A stretch of DNA of 64,000 nt from Promethearchaeota archaeon (GCA_019057775.1 JAHLWT010000052.1:57711-121710), one strand, 5' to 3'. Numbered from the stretch's first letter, positions 45,752 through 54,338 are shown. Notes: generated by a model from the sequence alone, not told the origin. Program-made: numbers and translations.

Positions 45752-45859
45752 TAGAAATAATCTCTAACTCTTTTATTTATTCTTTTATATTTAAAACTGA
45801 TTTTTGGCTAGAGATATTAAAAATCGTTTATAGGAAGATTTAAATCTTAACTAGATATT
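45745..45859. repeat. direct repeat, copy A (115 bp, contains the etfA stop)
   Basis: AAATTAGTAGAAATAATCTC and onward to CTAGATATT. About 94% identical to 46893-47007, with seven differences or single-base gaps. Copy A begins in the last codons of etfA. Confidence 0.85.
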
Positions 45860-45884
45860 ATAAACTACATTAGAAATACAATCG

Positions 45885-45924
45885 AAAAAAGATTATCATC
45901 AAGATCTTCATTTTCTTCGGGAAA
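45885..45924 (-). pseudogene. fragment of the oxidoreductase 3' end (about 40 bp)
   Basis: AAAAAAGATTATCATCAAGA and the following bases match 48543-48582 (end of the NuoG/GltD-like gene) with three to four changes. Only the last 12 or so codons (for example EDLDDDLF) are left. It sits just after repeat copy A. Confidence 0.65.
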
Positions 45925-46007
45925 AAAATAATTATTGCTAAAAATGTACGGTAAAGTTAATGCGTTGGTTTCGCGGTTAAGATTTTTTTTTATACTAAAT
46001 ATAAATA

Positions 46008-46029
46008 TATATATAAATATTTATATATA
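46008..46029. promoter_or_regulatory. perfect 22-bp palindrome before vapB (probable operator)
   Basis: The sequence from 46008 to 46029 reads the same on both strands; its centre is between 46018 and 46019 (core ATATAAATATTTATAT). It lies 16 bases before ATG 46046 and overlaps the TATA-like region. Toxin-antitoxin operons of the VapBC kind are usually repressed by the complex binding such a palindrome. Low complexity means chance is not excluded. Confidence 0.5.
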
Positions 46030-46045
46030 AAATGAGGTAAAATAT

Positions 46046-46306
46046 ATGACATCTAAAATGATCTCGCTAAGAGAAGATATTTATGAAGATCTCAAAAGGT
46101 TAAAAGATCCAGATGAGAGTTTTTCAGAAGTTATCGAGCGCTTAATTGCTAGAAGCAAAAAGGATCCACTAAAGAACTATGGGATTTTCAATGATATAGC
46201 TAAAAAAGTAATGGATGATTTTGAAAAATCTATTATAGACACTAAAAACGAAGATGCAAAAATATCTAAAAAAATGATAACTGGAATCTATGGAGACATA
46301 AAATGA
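46046..46306 (+). CDS. vapB: VapB-type antitoxin (DUF217-like)
   Basis: 86 residues. The N-terminal part MISLREDIYEDLKRLKDPDE and SFSEVIERLIARSK form the ribbon-helix-helix or AbrB-like DNA-binding part of archaeal VapB antitoxins, and the lysine-rich tail would hold the toxin. GAGGT lies seven bases upstream of ATG 46046. The stop overlaps the vapC start by four bases. Confidence 0.82.
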   Translation: MTSKMISLREDIYEDLKRLKDPDESFSEVIERLIARSKKDPLKNYGIFNDIAKKVMDDFEKSIIDTKNEDAKISKKMITGIYGDIK

Positions 46307-46737
46307 TTCTTTTAGACACCAATGTTATTATTGACATCGGTCGAGGTCGAACTGAAGCAAAAAAGTACATACAAAAATATGGTGCTGAAACTTTTGCATT
46401 ATCAGCAGTTACGATCGAAGAGATGTATGTGGGACTCGGATATATTCTACAAAAATATGGAAAAAAATTATTTGAAGCTAGTAAAGAAAAAACTCTTAAG
46501 TTATTAAATGATTATGAAATTCTAAATATCACACAACCTATATTAGAACGATCTGGTATGATGAGAGGCGAATTAAGAGCAAAAGGTATCACTATTGGTA
46601 TCCAAGATTTAATAATTGGTGCTACAGCCGAAATATCTTCTGCTGAAAAACTTATAACCAGAAATCCTGATCATTTCAAAATGTTTAAAATTTCTATTGA
46701 AACGTACAAAATTAAAACATATTTTTCTAAAAATTAA
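46303..46737 (+). CDS. vapC: VapC-type PIN-domain ribonuclease toxin
   Basis: 144 residues. The PIN-domain carboxylates appear in order: LLDTNVIIDIG (first Asp), TIEEMYVGL (Glu), IQDLIIGATA (Asp) and LITRNPDHFKMF (final Asp). The length is that of a complete VapC. It overlaps vapB by four bases. Both lie between 115-bp direct repeats, which suggests that the module came in as a unit. Confidence 0.88.
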   Translation: MILLDTNVIIDIGRGRTEAKKYIQKYGAETFALSAVTIEEMYVGLGYILQKYGKKLFEASKEKTLKLLNDYEILNITQPILERSGMMRGELRAKGITIGIQDLIIGATAEISSAEKLITRNPDHFKMFKISIETYKIKTYFSKN

Positions 46738-46892
46738 GAACTAGGTAAAGTCATGGTTTTGGATATAACTACACTGGATTTTTGGAAACTTGGAATGAAA
46801 TAATATAAGATATTTGTAGATGAGTTGAAAAACTCACAATATAACTATTGTTTTCAGAATATTAAAGAGAAACTTCTCTAACTCTTTTACTT

Positions 46893-47007
46893 AAATTAGT
46901 AAAAATAATCTCTAACTCTTTTATTAATTCTTTTATATTTAAAACTGATTATGGCTAGAGATATTAAAAATTATTTATAGGAAAAATTTAAATCTTAACT
47001 AGACATT
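46893..47007. repeat. direct repeat, copy B (115 bp)
   Basis: AAATTAGTAAAAATAATCTC and onward to CTAGACATT, about 94% identical to copy A at 45745-45859, including the bases of the etfA stop. Just before it (46874-46888) is another partial repeat of TCTCTAACTCTTTTA. No gene lies between vapC and this copy. Confidence 0.85.
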
Positions 47008-47070
47008 TCAATTTACTATAAATTTAGATGTTAATCAGATAAATTATTAATAATTTTAGAAGTCATTAAA

Positions 47071-47544
47071 ATGTCATATACACAAGCTCCTCATCTAACT
47101 GATAAGGAAATAGAAGATTTTTTGAAAATAGCTCCGACAGCAATAATATGCAGTATTAATGAAGATGGTACAATACATGGAGTTCCTATTTGGTTCAAGT
47201 ACGAAAGTGGACAATTTTTTATAACAACTCCAGAAAAGAGTCGAAAAGTTAGAAATATTGCTAAAAATAACAATGTCACTTTAATAATTTATGTAGAGAG
47301 TCCAGCCATTAGGGGCGTTATAGTCTATGGTAAAGGTGATGTAGATCTCCAAGCAAATGATCCCAAGACTATTAGTATATGTGAAAAATACATGTCAAGA
47401 GAAGATGCTGAAAAGTTGATGCAAATTAATAATGAGTCGGCGAAATGGGTGAAAATTACAGTTAAACCAGAGAGGATGGCATCGTTTGATTACACTAAAG
47501 ATGATGTTTGGAAAGAAACGTCAAAGAGAATGGGATGGGTGTAA
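47071..47544 (+). CDS. pyridoxamine 5'-phosphate oxidase family FMN-binding protein
   Basis: 157 residues of the split-barrel flavin fold: LKIAPTAIICSINEDGTIHG, VPIWFKYESGQFFITTPEKS, RKVRNIAKNNNVTLIIYVES, then RGVIVYGKGDVDLQA. The middle residues match the FMN or F420 phosphate site of the family. It is smaller than PdxH and so is more likely a general FMN/F420-dependent reductase or heme-type oxidase. ATG 47071. It begins 64 bp after repeat copy B, and its stop touches the duplicated oxidoreductase tail. Confidence 0.8.
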   Translation: MSYTQAPHLTDKEIEDFLKIAPTAIICSINEDGTIHGVPIWFKYESGQFFITTPEKSRKVRNIAKNNNVTLIIYVESPAIRGVIVYGKGDVDLQANDPKTISICEKYMSREDAEKLMQINNESAKWVKITVKPERMASFDYTKDDVWKETSKRMGWV

Positions 47545-47742
47545 ATTAAAAAAGATTCTCATCAAGATCCTCAATTCCTTTGAGAAATCTTCCGAATTCT
47601 TGCATGAATTGTTGAAGTAATTCACTCTCTCTTTTTGTGTATATTGGATCCACATCATAATTAAAATAACTAGCCTTCGAAATTTGTTGACATTTGTTCT
47701 ACTCAAGCTAAACGTAAATTAACAGTCCCTTGAATTAATTCA
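47545..47742 (-). pseudogene. duplicate of the oxidoreductase C-terminus (about 198 bp)
   Basis: Minus-strand bases match 48541-48734. The last 47 codons remain open: KASYFNYDVDPIYTKRESEL and LLQQFMQEFGRFLKGIEDLD, versus KACYFNYDEDPMYTKRESEL in the intact gene, ending ENLF and TAA. Upstream of that the frame is broken. There is no start. Identity is about 80%, so the duplication is not new but is still open over the end. Confidence 0.8.
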
Positions 47743-47772
47743 TGAAAATACATGTCATGAAATTAAGAAATT

Positions 47773-48144
47773 TTATTCTATCTTATGCAGTTTTCCTGAT
47801 ATAAACATTTTATAGAGATACGGAATGTCGTCTTTAGGATTTCCTATCATTTTACTTGATTCTACTTCAGTTTTTTTCCTTGGATGGAAATGGTGTGGAC
47901 GAGAATTAACATCCCATTGATCATCATAGTTATCAAACCTACATCTATCAAAATCAAGTTTGGAAAATAAGATATTATAACCATATTCACCATGATCATT
48001 ATAAATGATGTACACTTCAATGCCATCATTTAAAATTATATGAAGTTTCCTAGAATCTTGATTTAAGGTTAAAAATTTAATCTGTTTATCAAAAAGCTGC
48101 TCGAAAATTGTTTTTGCTTCTAATACTTTAGAAATTGCAGACAT
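47773..48144 (-). CDS. toxin-like protein of a two-gene module (DUF6516-like)
   Basis: 123 residues. A strand-rich centre (KLHIILNDGIEVYIIYNDHG) is followed by a His/Arg-rich segment RFDNYDDQWDVNSRPHHFHP and a C-terminal SSKMIGNPKDDIPYLYKMF. This is like the small DUF6516 proteins found in archaeal and bacterial toxin-antitoxin pairs; the family name is from memory. The ATG at 48144 overlaps the preceding TAA by one base (TAATG), so the two genes are co-translated. Confidence 0.6.
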   Translation of the reverse strand: MSAISKVLEAKTIFEQLFDKQIKFLTLNQDSRKLHIILNDGIEVYIIYNDHGEYGYNILFSKLDFDRCRFDNYDDQWDVNSRPHHFHPRKKTEVESSKMIGNPKDDIPYLYKMFISGKLHKIE

Positions 48145-48386
48145 TATCCATTAATAAAGCTCGTTTTTTCTCCTAACAATCGTTCACGTTCGTCATTGAG
48201 ATTTTTCAACTCAATAGCATCCATTTCTGCTTCTGAAAGTGTTCCATCTTTGGCGTGTTTTAAAAATTCGGTAGAAGACGTATAATTCCACTTAATTAAC
48301 ATTCGATCAATCTCCTCTTTTAGATGGTTTAATTTAAAATCAAGTAAATTCATTAATAGTTCCTCATCAACCGATACACGAGCCAT
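48144..48386 (-). CDS. antitoxin-like partner protein (80 aa)
   Basis: 80 residues: ARVSVDEELLMNLLDFKLNH, then LKEEIDRMLIKWNYTSSTEF and a helical acidic tail with SEAEMDAIELKNLNDERERL. The helical acidic character and the coupled stop/start with the next gene fit an antitoxin. I chose ATG 48386, six bases after GGAG; GTG 48398 is further out. Confidence 0.6.
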   Translation of the reverse strand: MARVSVDEELLMNLLDFKLNHLKEEIDRMLIKWNYTSSTEFLKHAKDGTLSEAEMDAIELKNLNDERERLLGEKTSFING

Positions 48387-48540
48387 TATTATCTCCACGC
48401 TTATTATATAATTTCTCCTATAAATATCTATTGCTTTTTAGTATTATTCCTTATTTTTTATATCAGTAATCATTAATAGAAGGTTGATGGATATTGAAAA
48501 AAAAACAAAACAAAACGTGATTATGGATAATCTTTAAAAT

Positions 48541-51063
48541 TTAAAAAAGATCATCATCAAGATCTTCATTCCCTTCGGGAAATCTTCCGAATTCTTGCAT
48601 GAATTGTTGAAGTAATTCACTCTCTCTTTTTGTATACATTGGATCTTCATCATAGTTGAAATAACAAGCTTTCGAATTTGTTGCTAATTGTTCTTCCAAT
48701 GCTAGACGCATATTCTGAATTCCTTGAATTAAGATTATTTCTTGATTCTCATTTAAGATTTGAATAGCACCTTCTGAGTCAGGAACGTTTTGAATATTCT
48801 CTGTGGTTAATTCTAACCACTTTTGAGGCGGCAGCACAACAGGCGAGATTTCAAAGCGTAAATCGCATCTTAAACATCTATTAGCCTCTTCTAATGCCAA
48901 TTTCTCGTTAAAACCCAACTCAATTTCCTTAAAACTACTCTGACGTTCGTCTAGTGATAAGAGTGGCATTTGAACCCGTGGTTTATTATAAAAGCTATCA
49001 TCTCGTCCCAAAAAAGGATTAGAACCATCGAATTCAACAAAAATATCCTCTATTTTACCATTTCCTCCTAAATACTTATCAATTGAAGATGCCACTTTTC
49101 GACCCATATCAATCGAATCAACTACAGAACTAGGATTTTTGATAACTTCACCACCGGCAAAAATTCCAGGTAGATTAGTCTCAAATGTTCCTTCTTTTGT
49201 TTGAATTAACCCGTTTGGTGAAATATTCATATTACTATCACTCCCCAATACAGATAAATCAGGGGTTTGACCTATAGCCATGATTACCAAATCAGATTGA
49301 ATAGATTTAACATTATTCTCATTAAAAACTGGATTAAATTGATTCATATCATCAAAGACAGAATCACAATGGATAAGTTCTAAATCAGAAATTTCACTAC
49401 CAGTACCAACAATTCTTTTTGGACCCCATGAGCAATTAAGAGTTATCCCTTCATCTATCGCTTTTTGAATTTCCCATTCATGAGCTGGCATTTCTTCTCT
49501 ACATTCTAAACAGAATAGTTGAACATCTTTGGCACCTAGTCTTCGAGCTGTTAAAGCTACGTCTACGGCTACATTACCTCCACCTATAACAACTATTTTG
49601 TCAGATATTACAGATTTTATACCAGTATTAATTCTTCTAAGAAATTCAAGACCCCACAGAATAGATGGAAGGTTGGAACCCTCGATATCAAGTTTTTTAG
49701 TTTTTTGAGCACCAATGGCTAAAAATGTTGCATTAAATCCTTGAGCTTTCAAAGATTCTAGTGATAATTGATCTCCTACAATCGTATTTCCCTGAGTTTC
49801 GATTCCAATACTCAAAATATGGTATAGATCTTTTTGAAGAACCGATCGCGGTAATCGATATTCAGGAATTCCTACACTCAACATACCCCCTACGTAGGAG
49901 TTAGCTTCAAAAACTGTTACTGAATGTCCTAGTCTTCTCAAATAGTATGCTGCTGTGAGTCCTGAAGGACCAGAACCTACTATGGCTACTTTTTTCCCTG
50001 TCGTAGGACCCATAGTTAATTTAGATTTCCATAGTTCATTTTCATGTTCCATGGCAAAACGTTTTAAAGCACAAATAGCAATAGGTTCATTAATTTGGTT
50101 CCGACGACATTCGAGCTCACAATTATGAAAACAAACTCTTCCCAGAACTGAGGGAAAGGGTGTTTTTTCCCGAACGACTGCTGCTGCTTCATTATACTTT
50201 TTTTCAGCAATCAATCTAATGTATCGTGGTACATCGATACCTAATGGACATGCATTTTTACATGGAACTAGTAGTTTTTCCCGTTCAGCCCAAAGGATAT
50301 CTTTATCTGTTAGCGCTCCGGTAGGACAAACTTCTACGCATGCTCCACAAAACTTACACCCTGAATCTTTAAGTGTAGGAGCAATACTTCCAACAACCGT
50401 TTTTCCATTATTATATACAAATCCTAACGCTTTGACACCTCTGACATCTCCACAAACTCTCACACATCGAGTACAGCCTATACATAGTTCATAATTTCGG
50501 ACAAAAAGAGGTTCATTTTCTATAATAGCACGTCCTTGTGGTTTATAGCGTGGAGTGTCTTCACGAATTCCAATGTATTCAGCAACCTTTTGTAGTTCAC
50601 ATCGTCCTAATTCTGGACAGCACCGTTCTTCAACAGCAACATTTGTTGAACAGGGTTCTCGGCTGCAACCCTCTTTTTGGGCACAAACCAAACAAGCGTG
50701 TGGATGAGTTGAAAGAATATTCATCAACTTTTCACGACGGAAGGTTTGAATCTCAGGTGAATCTGTCAAGATGATCATATCTTTTTCTATAATAGTACTA
50801 CAAGCTGTTTGTAATCCTTCTATCCCTTCTATTTTTACTACACAGAGTTGACATCCTTGATGTTCTTGAGAATCAGTGCTTTTAAATTTAGAATTTCCTT
50901 GGAAAATTTCTTCAGCTGGCTTTAAACCTACTAGGGGTGGTAGATCTGGATGTGCACAAAGGCTTGGAATATAAATTCTTGCTTTTAATGATGCTTCTAA
51001 GATAGTACTCCCCTTGATAGCATCAATCTTTGCGTCATTAATTTTAATTGATATTGGTTCCAT
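48541..51063 (-). CDS. NuoG/FdhA-like plus GltD-like iron-sulfur flavin oxidoreductase
   Basis: About 840 residues with several redox parts. Residues 1-105: a [2Fe-2S] domain (SLCAHPDLPP; GCQLCVVKIEG; TACST). Residues 120-165: the His-Cys3 type segment (HPHACLVCAQKEGC). Residues 197-250: two [4Fe-4S] clusters (CIGCTRCVRVC; CKFCGACVEVCP). From about 270: a GltD-type unit with CPLGIDVPRYI, VCFHNCELEC, FAD motif VAIVGSGPSGLTAAYYL, GIPEYRLP and NAD(P) motif IVVIGGGNVAVDVALTARRL. It probably moves electrons between NAD(P)H and ferredoxin. ATG 51063 is preferred over GTG 51072. Pieces are duplicated at 45885, 47545 and 54105. Confidence 0.9.
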   Translation of the reverse strand: MEPISIKINDAKIDAIKGSTILEASLKARIYIPSLCAHPDLPPLVGLKPAEEIFQGNSKFKSTDSQEHQGCQLCVVKIEGIEGLQTACSTIIEKDMIILTDSPEIQTFRREKLMNILSTHPHACLVCAQKEGCSREPCSTNVAVEERCCPELGRCELQKVAEYIGIREDTPRYKPQGRAIIENEPLFVRNYELCIGCTRCVRVCGDVRGVKALGFVYNNGKTVVGSIAPTLKDSGCKFCGACVEVCPTGALTDKDILWAEREKLLVPCKNACPLGIDVPRYIRLIAEKKYNEAAAVVREKTPFPSVLGRVCFHNCELECRRNQINEPIAICALKRFAMEHENELWKSKLTMGPTTGKKVAIVGSGPSGLTAAYYLRRLGHSVTVFEANSYVGGMLSVGIPEYRLPRSVLQKDLYHILSIGIETQGNTIVGDQLSLESLKAQGFNATFLAIGAQKTKKLDIEGSNLPSILWGLEFLRRINTGIKSVISDKIVVIGGGNVAVDVALTARRLGAKDVQLFCLECREEMPAHEWEIQKAIDEGITLNCSWGPKRIVGTGSEISDLELIHCDSVFDDMNQFNPVFNENNVKSIQSDLVIMAIGQTPDLSVLGSDSNMNISPNGLIQTKEGTFETNLPGIFAGGEVIKNPSSVVDSIDMGRKVASSIDKYLGGNGKIEDIFVEFDGSNPFLGRDDSFYNKPRVQMPLLSLDERQSSFKEIELGFNEKLALEEANRCLRCDLRFEISPVVLPPQKWLELTTENIQNVPDSEGAIQILNENQEIILIQGIQNMRLALEEQLATNSKACYFNYDEDPMYTKRESELLQQFMQEFGRFPEGNEDLDDDLF

Positions 51064-51151
51064 GTTAAACACTCTCTAAATAAAATTAACCATAAAATTA
51101 ATTACTTTTTAATTGAGATGCAGAATTTTAAATAATTAAATATAAGATTAG

Positions 51152-51895
51152 ATGTCTACAATGTCTGAAAAATTGGTTGAGAAAATCTGGAAAGAAAATA
51201 CTTGGACGAAACAAGCAAATAATATCATAGAAGGACTTGGTAAATTTCCCGCTCATTCAAAGATTATTATAATAATGAGACATTCGCAAAGAAACGAGCC
51301 AAAATTGGTTAACGAGAATGATCTTAAAGAAGCAAATATGGAGCTAACACCGTTAGGGCAAGAAATTGCTAAAAATTTTGGCGAAAAGTTACCAATGGAT
51401 AGACCAGTTCGATTATTTCATAGCCCTCGCAACCGATGCAAGGAGACTGCTGAAAAAATCTACCAAGGGTTCACAAAAGTAAACGGAAAGGGAATTTTTA
51501 TGGGAGAGTGTAAATCTTTACATGGCATTGGAATAAACAGTCAATCATATTTGGATGAATTTAATAAATATAAAAATTATCAAGTAATCACTCGTTACGT
51601 AGCGGGTGTTTATTCACCAGATCTATGGCCTCCATCGCACCCATTCTATCAAAGAAGTGGTCAACAAATTTGGAGCCAAAATGAGAGTATTTCTGAAGGT
51701 GGTATCGATATCTTTATTTCTCATGATTTTCACATAATGATTTTTAGATTTGGATGGTTTGGTCTTCCTCCCGATGAGCGTTGGATAGACTATCTCGGAG
51801 GTTTTGCGTTTTCGATAATGGAGGATCACATCTTACTGTTAGATTACGGCAAGTTAATCAAACTAGGAATCCCATATTGGTGGAAGAATAAATAA
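51152..51895 (+). CDS. histidine phosphatase superfamily protein
   Basis: 247 residues. Catalytic MRHSQRNEPKLV near residue 44, later SPRNRCKETAEKIYQG (Arg of the phosphate pocket) and DIFISHDFHIM with the second His. Between them TPLGQEIAKNFG is typical of the family. ATG 51152, with a TTAAATATAAG stretch about 15-25 bases upstream that could be its TATA element. The substrate (sugar phosphate or protein) cannot be predicted. Divergent from the oxidoreductase gene with 88 bp between. Confidence 0.8.
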   Translation: MSTMSEKLVEKIWKENTWTKQANNIIEGLGKFPAHSKIIIIMRHSQRNEPKLVNENDLKEANMELTPLGQEIAKNFGEKLPMDRPVRLFHSPRNRCKETAEKIYQGFTKVNGKGIFMGECKSLHGIGINSQSYLDEFNKYKNYQVITRYVAGVYSPDLWPPSHPFYQRSGQQIWSQNESISEGGIDIFISHDFHIMIFRFGWFGLPPDERWIDYLGGFAFSIMEDHILLLDYGKLIKLGIPYWWKNK

Positions 51896-52038
51896 GTTTA
51901 ATTTCAAATTATGAGATTTAGCTTCAAAAGTATATATAACTTTAAATACTTAAGATTCTTTATTTTAAAATATTCATATTTTTACAATGTAGTTAATGAA
52001 TAAACTAATATATTGAATAAAAAAGAGGGTGAATAAAT

Positions 52039-53853
52039 ATTCCAATATCTATTGAGGATTTATGGAAAGTTCCATTTATATTGTATTATGATGTTGATGA
52101 GAATTGTAAGTCCATATTATATTCTTCGAATTCTTCGGGGATTCCTCAACTATATCTTATATCTTCAGAAGTAGGTTCTAAACCCAGACAAATCACAAAC
52201 GGAACAGATCCTGTAATTTTTAGTTATATTTCACCTAAAGGGGATAAGCTTATATATCCACGAGATAAAGATGGTGATGAAATGGACCAAATATTCTTCT
52301 TTTCTGTTAAAAGCGGAGATAGAAAACAATTAACCGATAAACCTTATAGAACACTTGGATTGGGTTGGCATCCTAATGGAAAGGAGGTTTCGCGAATAAC
52401 AGTTACTAAAAAAGGGTATGTTTTAGAATCTATTAATGTAGAATCTGGAGAGAACTTTGTCCTTAAAGAACCTTCTCTACTTATAGATGAGATCCATTAC
52501 TCTCACGATGGAAAATGGATTGCTTGTAATGCATATCCTAGTTTTACAAATACACAAATTTACATAATAAATAGAAATGATCCTGAGGATATAATTATTT
52601 ATAATATTAAGGATGATTCAAGGGAATCCTTACCTTCCTGGTCTCCAGATGACAAAATGGTGGCATTTCGGAGTGAAGCAACAGGTAGAGGGAGAATAGT
52701 TATCCAAGAATTTCAAGGGGAAGACCAATTTATCTTAGATATTAATGAGGATGAAGAAGTAATCTCTAGTTCGACACTTTTTTCATCGAATACTCCTGTT
52801 TGGAATCCTAAAAGTGATACTGTTTATTATATTGTCAATAAACATGGTCGTAATACTCTACATGCACATCCATTAACTGGAGAGAAAGAACCTGCACTCC
52901 TATTCCCTGAGGGTGTTGTTGCCATGCCGAAAGTTAGTAAAGATGGAAGATTTATAGTAGCTGCTCATTCTTCTATGACATCTCCTGATGGAATTTACAT
53001 CCATGAATTTGGATCTGAGATGGTAGTCTCTCTCACCCCACGTGAATTTAATATCGATCTTTCACTTCTTAATAAACCACAATCGATATGGTATAAATCA
53101 TTTGATGCAAGATCTATCCACAGCTGGTATATATCGGCTGTTGACAATACCAAACCATATCCCGCAGTAATTCGTGTTCATGGTGGTCCTTGGGCGCAAT
53201 TTAGTGATGGCTGGTTGGCTAGCGTCGTTTCTAATTGCCTTTCCCAAAGTGGAATTGCATCTTTTTTACCCAACTTTAGAGGATCAACAGGATATGGATC
53301 AGAATTTCAGAATTTGGATATTGGAGACCCCGGTGGAGGAGACCTAGAAGATATAATATATGGAGCAGATTGGTTACGAACAAAATCAGAAATTGATAAA
53401 ACGAAAATTGGAATCATGGGTGCGTCTTATGGTGGGTTTATGACGTTAATAGCATTAACTAAAAAACCAGATGCATTTATCACAGGAGTTTCATCAGTTC
53501 CAGTTATAGATTGGGGTGAAATGTATTCTCTATCAGATCATGTTTTCCAACAATTTATAAAAAATTTAATTGGGGGAACTCCTGAACAGAAAAAAGATTT
53601 ATATGAAGATAGATCTCCTATTACCCATGTTTCGAACATAAAAGCACCAGTTATGATTATGGCGAGCAAAAATGATTCAAGATGCCCAATAGAACCCATT
53701 GAGAAATTTGTTAATAAACTTAAGGAAAAGAATCATCCCCATGAATTCATCATACAAGAGAAAGCAGGACATATCTCAGCGTTATTTAATTGGGAGGAAA
53801 GTGTCCCACTTTTCACAAAAATAGTAGAATTTCTAAAAAGAAATTTAACCTAG
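52039..53853 (+). CDS. S9 family (prolyl oligopeptidase/acylaminoacyl-peptidase type) peptidase
   Basis: About 604 residues. The N-terminal half is a beta-propeller with WD40/TolB-like blades (SILYSSNSSGIPQLYLIS; LSYSHDGKWIACNAY-like; SWSPDDKMVAFRSEATG). The C-terminal half is the catalytic domain: HGGPWAQF, nucleophile GASYGGF, Asp in MASKNDSRCPIEP, His in KAGHISALF. The expected start SIEDLWKVPFILYYD lies upstream of any ATG/GTG/TTG in frame. The frame is open from TGA 52030-52032, so ATT 52039 (six bases after GGTGA) or ATA 52033 is the likely start; the first conventional codon is TTG 52081. Confidence 0.88.
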   Translation: MPISIEDLWKVPFILYYDVDENCKSILYSSNSSGIPQLYLISSEVGSKPRQITNGTDPVIFSYISPKGDKLIYPRDKDGDEMDQIFFFSVKSGDRKQLTDKPYRTLGLGWHPNGKEVSRITVTKKGYVLESINVESGENFVLKEPSLLIDEIHYSHDGKWIACNAYPSFTNTQIYIINRNDPEDIIIYNIKDDSRESLPSWSPDDKMVAFRSEATGRGRIVIQEFQGEDQFILDINEDEEVISSSTLFSSNTPVWNPKSDTVYYIVNKHGRNTLHAHPLTGEKEPALLFPEGVVAMPKVSKDGRFIVAAHSSMTSPDGIYIHEFGSEMVVSLTPREFNIDLSLLNKPQSIWYKSFDARSIHSWYISAVDNTKPYPAVIRVHGGPWAQFSDGWLASVVSNCLSQSGIASFLPNFRGSTGYGSEFQNLDIGDPGGGDLEDIIYGADWLRTKSEIDKTKIGIMGASYGGFMTLIALTKKPDAFITGVSSVPVIDWGEMYSLSDHVFQQFIKNLIGGTPEQKKDLYEDRSPITHVSNIKAPVMIMASKNDSRCPIEPIEKFVNKLKEKNHPHEFIIQEKAGHISALFNWEESVPLFTKIVEFLKRNLT

Positions 53854-53912
53854 ATAAAAAGTATTAATCCTTCTTTTTGAATTTTCAGTTGAATTTAGCA
53901 CTTTTTTCTATG

Positions 53913-54104
53913 CTACCAAGAGTGTTTTATCGCCCCAGGTTTACATTCAAGAACACAAGGTAATTTCTTTGACTCCCCAGCGGATTTACAAGGAGCGCAT
54001 GAGTATTTAATCTTCTTACGGTGTTCTTCAGAGACAACTGCTATAGTTTCATCACCTAAAGGATCTAATTCATCTTCTGCTATTTAAAGAACACCTGCAG
54101 GGCA
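53913..54104 (-). pseudogene. decayed C-terminal part of the ferredoxin gene
   Basis: Closely similar to 57953-58147, coding for IAEDELDPLGDE, KKIKYSCAPCKSAGESKKLP and CVLECKPGAIKHSW. The Glu codon after GVL has become TAA (54086 region), so no ferredoxin can be made. It joins directly, at 54104/54105, to a copy of the start of the large oxidoreductase. Confidence 0.85.
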
Positions 54105-54338
54105 TTAGAATTTCTTTGGAAAATCTCTTCAATTGGCTTTAAACCTACTAGAGGTGGCAGATCTGGATGTGCACAAATGCTTGGAATATAAATTCCTGCT
54201 TTTAATGATGCCTTTAAGAGAGTACTCCCCTTGTTAGCATCAATCTTTAGCCCATTAATTGTGATTGATATTGTTGTCATGCAAAACACTCTCTAAATAA
54301 AATTAACCATATAATTAATTACTTTTTAATTGAGATGC
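54105..54338 (-). pseudogene. copy of the oxidoreductase promoter and N-terminus, truncated
   Basis: Matches 50887-51121, including about 48 bases upstream of the start (CTCTCTAAATAAAATTAACC and onward). The peptide is MTTISITINGLKIDANKGST and then LKAGIYIPSICAHPDLPPLV. It ends at the junction with the ferredoxin fragment and reads into NALQVFFK and stop at 54080. A 66-residue peptide could be made, but it lacks most cluster ligands. Confidence 0.85.

Noticed and set aside
45961..46030. AT-repeat tract near 46000 as a replication origin
   Set aside because: No ORB-like elements or cdc6/orc gene nearby; the palindrome in front of vapB explains it better.
46821..46836. Hairpin TGAGTT-GAAA-AACTCA after vapC as small RNA or terminator
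   Set aside because: A six-pair stem with a GNRA loop is expected by chance about once in a region this large, and no T-run or partner supports it.
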